Assembly: GCF_015706575.1 (NCBI RefSeq)
Contig: NW_024037073.1
Coordinates: 25,526,622-25,590,621 of the forward strand
Reading direction: 5' to 3'
Origin: Patiria miniata
Taxonomy: Eukaryota > Echinodermata > Asteroidea > Valvatida > Asterinidae
DNA: 64,000 nucleotides
The position numbers and the translations under genes were made by a program. Of this stretch, positions 57,553-64,000 are shown in pieces. The notes beneath the pieces were generated by a model. It was not told the DNA's origin, did not search any database, and was given only the letters and a program-made list of their open reading frames with translations. The stretch's first letter is position 1; the number at the start of each line of letters is the position of its first letter.

Positions 57553-58670
57553 TACCTCTGGTGCTTTTCAGAACCATTCTCTTAGTTGAGAAATTATTCT
57601 CCCATGGTGTTTCCGCAAACCTTTCATTATTTAGTATCTCCACCATGCAAAGCCTCATCTCTTACTTTTAAAGCATAACTTTCTGTTTCAAGTCGACCAA
57701 ATGCTTCGTAAATGATTGCTGCATGGTGTGAAGCAAGCTTAATCTCAACTGGGTTTGGATAATAGGGGAAAAGGTAAAGTTTAGTATTTGCCAAATTTCA
57801 CGGCCTCCGCCATTTTCCAACTGCTGGACAAAAACTAGATGTGCCTCCAGCTCTCTACATGTCAAATTCCTGATGAGAATTGGAGCTGGAGTTTCTCATC
57901 TCCATCTTGTATTGCAAGTTTTCAATACCTTAATATTTGGGACTCTCATAGACAGTATTGAGAGTCCCAAATGTTTGGACAACTATTGGAAAGAGTTCCA
58001 CACCTGGACATCACTTGACACCCGGTGCACAAACCCTAAGACACTGGTCTGAAAAATTTGAAGTGTTTCTTCGTAAACGTTTCAATATTTTCCCTGCTAA
58101 TTTGACTTTTAAACATGTCATCCGTTTCTGATGGCTGATAGGTCACTGTGGGGAAATATTAGTGATGTGTATGCAATATGTATGGAATTCTTCCCCAACT
58201 ATTTTTTCCCCAGCAGTTGGAAATGACGGAGGCCATGAAAAATTGCCTCAACTGAAATTGTCCTTTCCCTGATCCAAACCTAGTTGAGATTAAACTCACC
58301 TAAATACCATGCAGCAGTCATCACAAAGCAGAGGATCGACTTGAAACAGAACTACACTGGCTAAAATATGAGGAAACAATGATGATTTTGGTGGCTTTTC
58401 AGATAGAACTGTCGCGTCGCAGCCGTGTTTGTGGCGACTTTTACAGCTCGCATCTCATACTGGTATGGTATCCACATATACATCGCACTGCATAGAGACA
58501 TGTACACGATATGGTTACCATACTATTTTCAGGTGCACGTTGTGATTTCAAATTTTGAACCCACCCCCTAGATATCCCACTGGTCATGGCTTTCAATAGT
58601 ATACAACTGCTTTATGTGCAGTTTCTTTATATTTCCAGTGTGTTTTTTGGTCCAACGTAATAACACCAAA

Positions 58671-58823
58671 ATGGATGAGAAGCAGGGACCAACTTCTGAT
58701 GATGTCCAACTGGGGAGGTAACGTCAACCACAGTTACAGAGGGTGATGTTGTCAAGATGCCAACAGATGTGGCCATCACTATGGATGCTATTCCCAATGA
58801 AGATGAGGAGGACAAATCCAAAG
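58671..58823 (+). pseudogene. TRMT2A: TRMT2A exon 1, mirror copy
   Basis: Same ATG and donor as 23300-23453, but 153 bases against 154. One C is missing (GTCCAACTGG against GTCCCAACTGG) near 58704, which shifts the frame. Confidence 0.7.
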
Positions 58824-58924
58824 GTGACTTGTTATTCTTTTACTTGGTGAAGACGTTTGCTCCTTTGCCAGGTCAGCTAAGTGTAATACCATTCATGTGA
58901 TTTTGTCCATTCTTGCATATTGGA

Positions 58925-61204
58925 AACTTAACACTTTAACCCAGTGAAATTAAATAGTTTTCCCATTTCCGGATAGTTCTGGGTAGGAATGACTGCATAT
59001 AGATGTCTGTCCTTGCTGCAATTTCTGTGAACTGGTGGTTGTGAAGTCTACAAGCCTGTGCTGGTTTGGGGACTATGGATGATGAGTTAATGTGAACTAT
59101 GTTGTGTATTATTTTAGTAGGTAAGTTGGTTAACTTTCCTTCTCTCTTCCAGTGAAGACCAGCCTAGGGTTGTCAACATGTCGGTCACACTGCTCAGTCT
59201 GGAATAATCTCGCATTACGAAACGAGCAGCCCTCATCAGTTGCATTTTTTCCAGGGACGTTATGTTCTTAGCTACATGTATGTGAGGGTTCCAAGCAATG
59301 CTGCCATATTCTAGGTGTGGTCTGACTACTGCTAAGTACAGCTTTTTCTTTGACTGATCTGGATGCAGAATGAAAATTTATTTTGATGAAGTTCAATATG
59401 CGACTTGCTTAGGAAGTGGCATATGCTGTTTGGTGATTCCAACTTAGGTTATTCTGAATGATTATTCCCAAATATGTGATGTTGGTTTTCTCTACGAGGT
59501 TGGATCCTAACATGGTGTCGTTAGTTTTGCCGGGGCCCGCTTCCCGGAGATTCGCATGATGTTACATTTGCTGGAGTTAAATTTCATTCCCCAGGTTTGC
59601 TCCCAGTGAGCCAAGTTGTCCAGGTCTTTTTGGAACATCAGTTCATCAGTTGATGAGCAGATCTTCCGATGTAACAGGCAGTCGTCAGCGAAAAGGCGAG
59701 TTGTGCCAGTCACCGATTTGCTTATGTTGTTGATGAAAAGTAAAAACAGGTGGGGGCCAAGCACGGTGCCTTGTGGTATGCCACTGTCGACACTTTGCCA
59801 TTTCAAAGATTTTCCATGTACCACAACTCTTTGTGACCTGTTGGTTAAGAATTCCCTGATCCATCTCTGTGTTTTTTCCCTTATCCCGTAGTAGTCTAAT
59901 GTTTGGACCAGTTTTTGATGAGAAACTATGTCGAATGCTTTGGAGAAGTCAAGTACTGCCATGTCTGTTGTGATTTGTTACGAGTTGGGATTTGCAGGAC
60001 AGGCCTTTACGAAAAGCATGTTGGTTTTCGTTCAGGATGTCGTGTTCCTGGAGGTGTTTCATTTATTGGCTATCAATGATGTGCTCTAATAACTTAAAAG
60101 CAAACAGAGGTCAACGACACAGGTCTGTAGTTTGCCGGGTCTGCACGAGAGCCTTTCTTAAAAATGGTGTTACGTTGGCTTTCTTCCAGTCAGATGGTAG
60201 AGAACCCAGGTCAAGTGCTTGTTGGAATATGAATGCGAGTACTGGGGCAACTTCATTGGCTAGTTTTCAAGTTGAGCGACGTCAGTAACTTGAGGACTCA
60301 TCTAACAGACACGGTGATGTTTGTCAAGTGTGAGTAGGGACTCGGTGGTAGAACTGGCTGCACATCGGTGTCATCCCAGCTGAAAACACTACAGAATTGG
60401 TCTTGTAGGGTTTCAGCTTTTTCTTGGTCAGATGTGATATTTTTCCCGTTGAGTTTCAGAATCTGAACCCCTGTGTTGTCTTTACGAGTGCTGTTTATGT
60501 AGCGCCAACATTTCTGGGGGTTACCTGTAGATGTAGTTTCTTGTAAATGTGTGCGTTTAGCCCTTCGGATTTCGCTGTTCACTTGCTTTTTGCAAAAGTT
60601 TGAATGTAGACCGCTTGTTACTGCCTTCACATAGCTGCGCTCTTTCTTCCTGCAGAAACGGATTAGGACAGTAGTGAGCCATGAGGGTCTACAATGTCCC
60701 TGGACTGGTTTTTGTGGTACTACTTCGTTAGTTTTTCAGCCTGTCCCTAAAAATACTCCAATTTGCCTCAACTGTTCTGGTTTCTGGAGATGACTGCATG
60801 AATGTGGTCTTAAGCTCGAGGACAGATCGTTTTGTTCAGCTTGGATTCATCCACGTCATTCCACTTGAAGATGGTCCTAGGGGCTTGACAGAGCGAGGTA
60901 CGGTGATGTTTATGTCAGCTAGCACTGTTGCGTGATCGCTAATTCCGGAGTTGCTGTAAACATTACAAACCAGAGTTGAACGTGTGGTGAGAGCAGCAAT
61001 CGAAGCTGTTTATCTGTTCCTGTAACTGGGTCTCTTTTTGTAGCAAAATTTGCCTTTTGTTCGAGATTGTAGTCATCATGTTGATAATTTTGGATTGAAT
61101 ACCGTTTGCCGAGAAAGTACATGTACCAGTCCTTGAGTTCCAAAGCATGGCCTGGGATGTTAAAGTCTCCTCCAAGAATGATGAATGGGGAGTTTACCTG
61201 AGCC
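58925..61204 (-). mobile_element. LINE, mirror copy, cut by gap 2
   Basis: Mirror of 20926-23200: RT motifs (FADDC, SGIPQGTVLGP) on the minus strand. The 5' endonuclease part is truncated at 61204 by N. Confidence 0.88.
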
Positions 61205-61704
61205 NNNNNNNNNNNNNNNNNNNNNNNNNNNNNNNNNNNNNNNNNNNNNNNNNNNNNNNNNNNNNNNNNNNNNNNNNNNNNNNNNNNNNNNNNNNNNNNN
61301 NNNNNNNNNNNNNNNNNNNNNNNNNNNNNNNNNNNNNNNNNNNNNNNNNNNNNNNNNNNNNNNNNNNNNNNNNNNNNNNNNNNNNNNNNNNNNNNNNNNN
61401 NNNNNNNNNNNNNNNNNNNNNNNNNNNNNNNNNNNNNNNNNNNNNNNNNNNNNNNNNNNNNNNNNNNNNNNNNNNNNNNNNNNNNNNNNNNNNNNNNNNN
61501 NNNNNNNNNNNNNNNNNNNNNNNNNNNNNNNNNNNNNNNNNNNNNNNNNNNNNNNNNNNNNNNNNNNNNNNNNNNNNNNNNNNNNNNNNNNNNNNNNNNN
61601 NNNNNNNNNNNNNNNNNNNNNNNNNNNNNNNNNNNNNNNNNNNNNNNNNNNNNNNNNNNNNNNNNNNNNNNNNNNNNNNNNNNNNNNNNNNNNNNNNNNN
61701 NNNN
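61205..61704. other. 500-N assembly gap 2
   Basis: Exactly 500 N, joining LINE interior to tRNA-like array. The two sides are not neighbours anywhere else in the window. Confidence 0.99.
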
Positions 61705-64000
61705 TAATTTCGTAACATTTAAAAATTGTGAAATTACACTTAGTCCAATGGTATGGACTACTGACTCGAAATCTGAAGGTTGTGGGTTCAATTCCAGGGT
61801 GGGAATTTTAGATTTAAAATTTTATTACTTTTTGGGTAAATTAAAACATTATAGTTAATTTCGTAACCTTTAAAAAGTGTGAAATTAGGCTTAGTCCAAT
61901 GGTATGGACTACTGACTCGAAATCTGAAGGTTGTGGGTTCAATCCAGGGGGGGGAATTTTAGATTTTAAAATTTAGTTCTTTTTGGGTAAATTTAAACTT
62001 GATAGTTAATTTTGTAACCACTAAAAAGTGTGAAATTATGCTTAGTCCAATGGTACGGACTGCTGACTTGAAATCTGAAGGTTGTGGGTTCAAATCCAGG
62101 GGTGGAATTTTTGGTTTTTGAATTTTATGTCTTTTTGGGTAAATTAAACTTCATAGTTAATTTCGTAACCACTAAAAAGTGTGAAATTATGCTTAGTCCA
62201 ATGGTATGGACTGCTGACTTGAAATCTGAAGGTTGTGGGTTCAATTCCAGGGTGGGAATTTTAGATTTTAAAATTTTATTACTTTTTGGGGTAAATTAAA
62301 ACATTATAGTTAATTTCGTAACCTTTAAAAGTGTGAAATTACACTTAGTCCAATGGTATGGACTACTGACTCTAAATCTGAAGGTTGTGGGTTCAAATCC
62401 AGGGTGGAAATTTTAGATTTTAAAATTTTATGTCTTTTGGGTAAATTTAAACTTCATAGTTAATTTCGTAACCACTAAAAAGTGTGAAATTATGCTTAGT
62501 CCAATGGTATGGACTGCCGACTCTAAATCTGAAGGTTGCGGGTTCAAATCCAGGTTGGAAATTTTAGATTTTAGATTTTATATATTTTGGGTAAATTGAA
62601 ACTTCATAGTTAATTTCGTAACATTTAAAATTGTGAAATTACACTTAGTCCAATGGGATGGACTTCTGACTCGAAATCTGAAGGTTGTGGGTTCAATTCC
62701 AGGGTGGGAATTTTAGATTTTAAAATTTTGTTACTTTTGGGTAAATTAAAACATTATAGTTAATTTCGTAACCCTTTACAAAGTGTGAAATTAGGCTTAG
62801 TCCAATGGTATGGACTATCGACTCGAAATCTGAAGGTTGCGGGTTCAATTCCAGGGGGGAATTTTAGATTTTAAAATTTATTTCTTTTTGGGTAAATTTA
62901 AACATTATAGTTAATTTCGTAACCACTAAAAAGTGTGAAATTATGCTAAGTCCAATGGTATGGACTACTGACTCTAAATCTGAAGGTTGTGGGTTCAAAT
63001 CCAGGGTGGGAATTTTAGATTTTAAATTTTATTACTTTTTGGGTAAATTAAACATTATAGTTAATTTCGTAACCTTTAACAAGTGTGAAATTATGCTTAG
63101 TCCAATGGTATGGACTACCGACTCTAAATCTGAAGGTTGCGGGTTCAATTCCAGGGGGGGGGAATTTTAGATTTTAAAATTTTATTTCTTTTTGGGTAAA
63201 TTTAAACTTGATAGTTAATTTCGTAACCACTAAAAAGTGTGAAATTATGCTAAGTCCAATGGTATGGATTGCTGACTCGAAATCTGAAGGTTGTGGGTTC
63301 AAATCCAGGGTGGGAATTTTAGATTTAAAATTTTATTACTTTTGGGTAAATTAAAACATTATAGTTAATTTCGTAACCTTTAAAAAGTGTGAAATTATGC
63401 TTAGTCCAATGGTACGGACTGCTGACTCAAAATCTGAAGGTTGTGGGTTGAATCCAGGGTGGAAATTTTAGATTTTCAAATTTTATTACTTTTTGGGTAA
63501 ATTAAAACTTCATAGTTAATTTCGTAACCTGTAAAAAGTGTGAAATTATGCTAAGTCCAATGGTATGGACTGCTGACTCGAAATCTGAAGGTTGTGGGTT
63601 CAAATCTAGGAAGGGAATTAAAGATTTTAAAATTTATTTCTTTTTGGGTAAATTGAAACTTTATAGTTAATTTTTTAACCAATAAAAACAGTGGAATTAT
63701 GCTAAGTACAATGGTACGGACTGCTGACTTTAAAATTTAAGGTTGTGGGTTCAAATCCAGGGTGGAAATTTAGATTTTAAAATTTTATTTCTTTTGGGTA
63801 AATTGAAACTTGATAGTTAATTCCGTAACCACTAAAAAGCATGAAATTATGCTTAGTGCAGTGGTTCAGACTGCTGACTCTAAATCAAAAGGTTGCAGGT
63901 TCATTCCCACGCTGGGAATTTTAGATTTCAAAATTTTACTACTTTTTAGGTCAATTGAAACTCTACAGTTAATTTTGTAACCACAAAATAGTGTGAAGTT
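61705..64000 (+). repeat. third block of the tRNA-like array
   Basis: About 15 monomers in the same orientation as 40235-47395, more varied in sequence (GTTCAATTCC B boxes, CTCTAAA loops, ATTACTTTTTGGG spacers). The last monomer (about 63838-64000, CATTCCCACGCTGGGAATTT) matches the array-edge monomer at 47100-47265. Confidence 0.92.

Larger units (their letters stand above)
42390..61204 (-). repeat. right arm of the palindrome
   Basis: Reverse complement of 20926-39734. Differences are mostly one-base losses in this arm. It ends exactly at gap 2, in the middle of the mirrored LINE. Confidence 0.95.

Overview
The window looks like nuclear DNA of a multicellular animal, most likely a marine invertebrate. 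Spliced genes with GT/AG junctions sit far apart in AT-rich sequence that is full of LINE, SINE, Ty3-type, hAT and foldback elements, and it is rich in TACATGTA-like repeats. The lineage is not resolved; hemichordate, echinoderm or cephalochordate is my guess. There are two 500-N scaffold gaps (39735-40234 and 61205-61704), so this is a draft assembly.

Layout. (1) 1-20.3 kb is an old tandem segmental duplication. Copy A (about 485-4110) holds an intact single-exon rhodopsin-type GPCR and a decayed copy of a TRMT2A exon. Copy B (about 8285-20300) holds a GPCR pseudogene and the sound copy of that TRMT2A exon, and has been expanded by a 2.7-kb TIR element, a rearranged Ty3-type retroelement with a hairpin LTR-like 5' end, and a 1.4-kb foldback element. 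Minus-strand exons of TRMT2A (tRNA uracil-5-methyltransferase homolog A) run from 23.45 kb down to 4.6 kb. One of them carries a nonsense codon and a frameshift, so this copy may be dead. (2) 20.3-34.7 kb has a SINE with target duplication, a degenerate LINE, TRMT2A exon 1, nested hAT elements, a hammerhead-like motif, and a five-exon C2H2 zinc-finger/coiled-coil gene with three reading-frame problems. Several good-looking exons remain unidentified. (3) 34.7-47.4 kb is a tandem array of about 150-bp monomers, each with a tRNA-like core (D-stem/loop, A box, B box), interrupted by a TTAA-flanked element and gap 1. (4) 42.4-61.2 kb is a near-exact reverse-complement copy of 20.93-39.73 kb. (5) 61.7-64.0 kb is a third stretch of the same tRNA-like array.

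Two things stand out. One is the tRNA-like satellite with higher-order periodicity. The other is the 18.8-kb palindrome, whose right arm differs from the left mainly by single-base deletions. That pattern fits an assembly or read-foldback artefact better than a biological amplicon. Gene copies in the right arm should not be counted as independent genes until this is settled.
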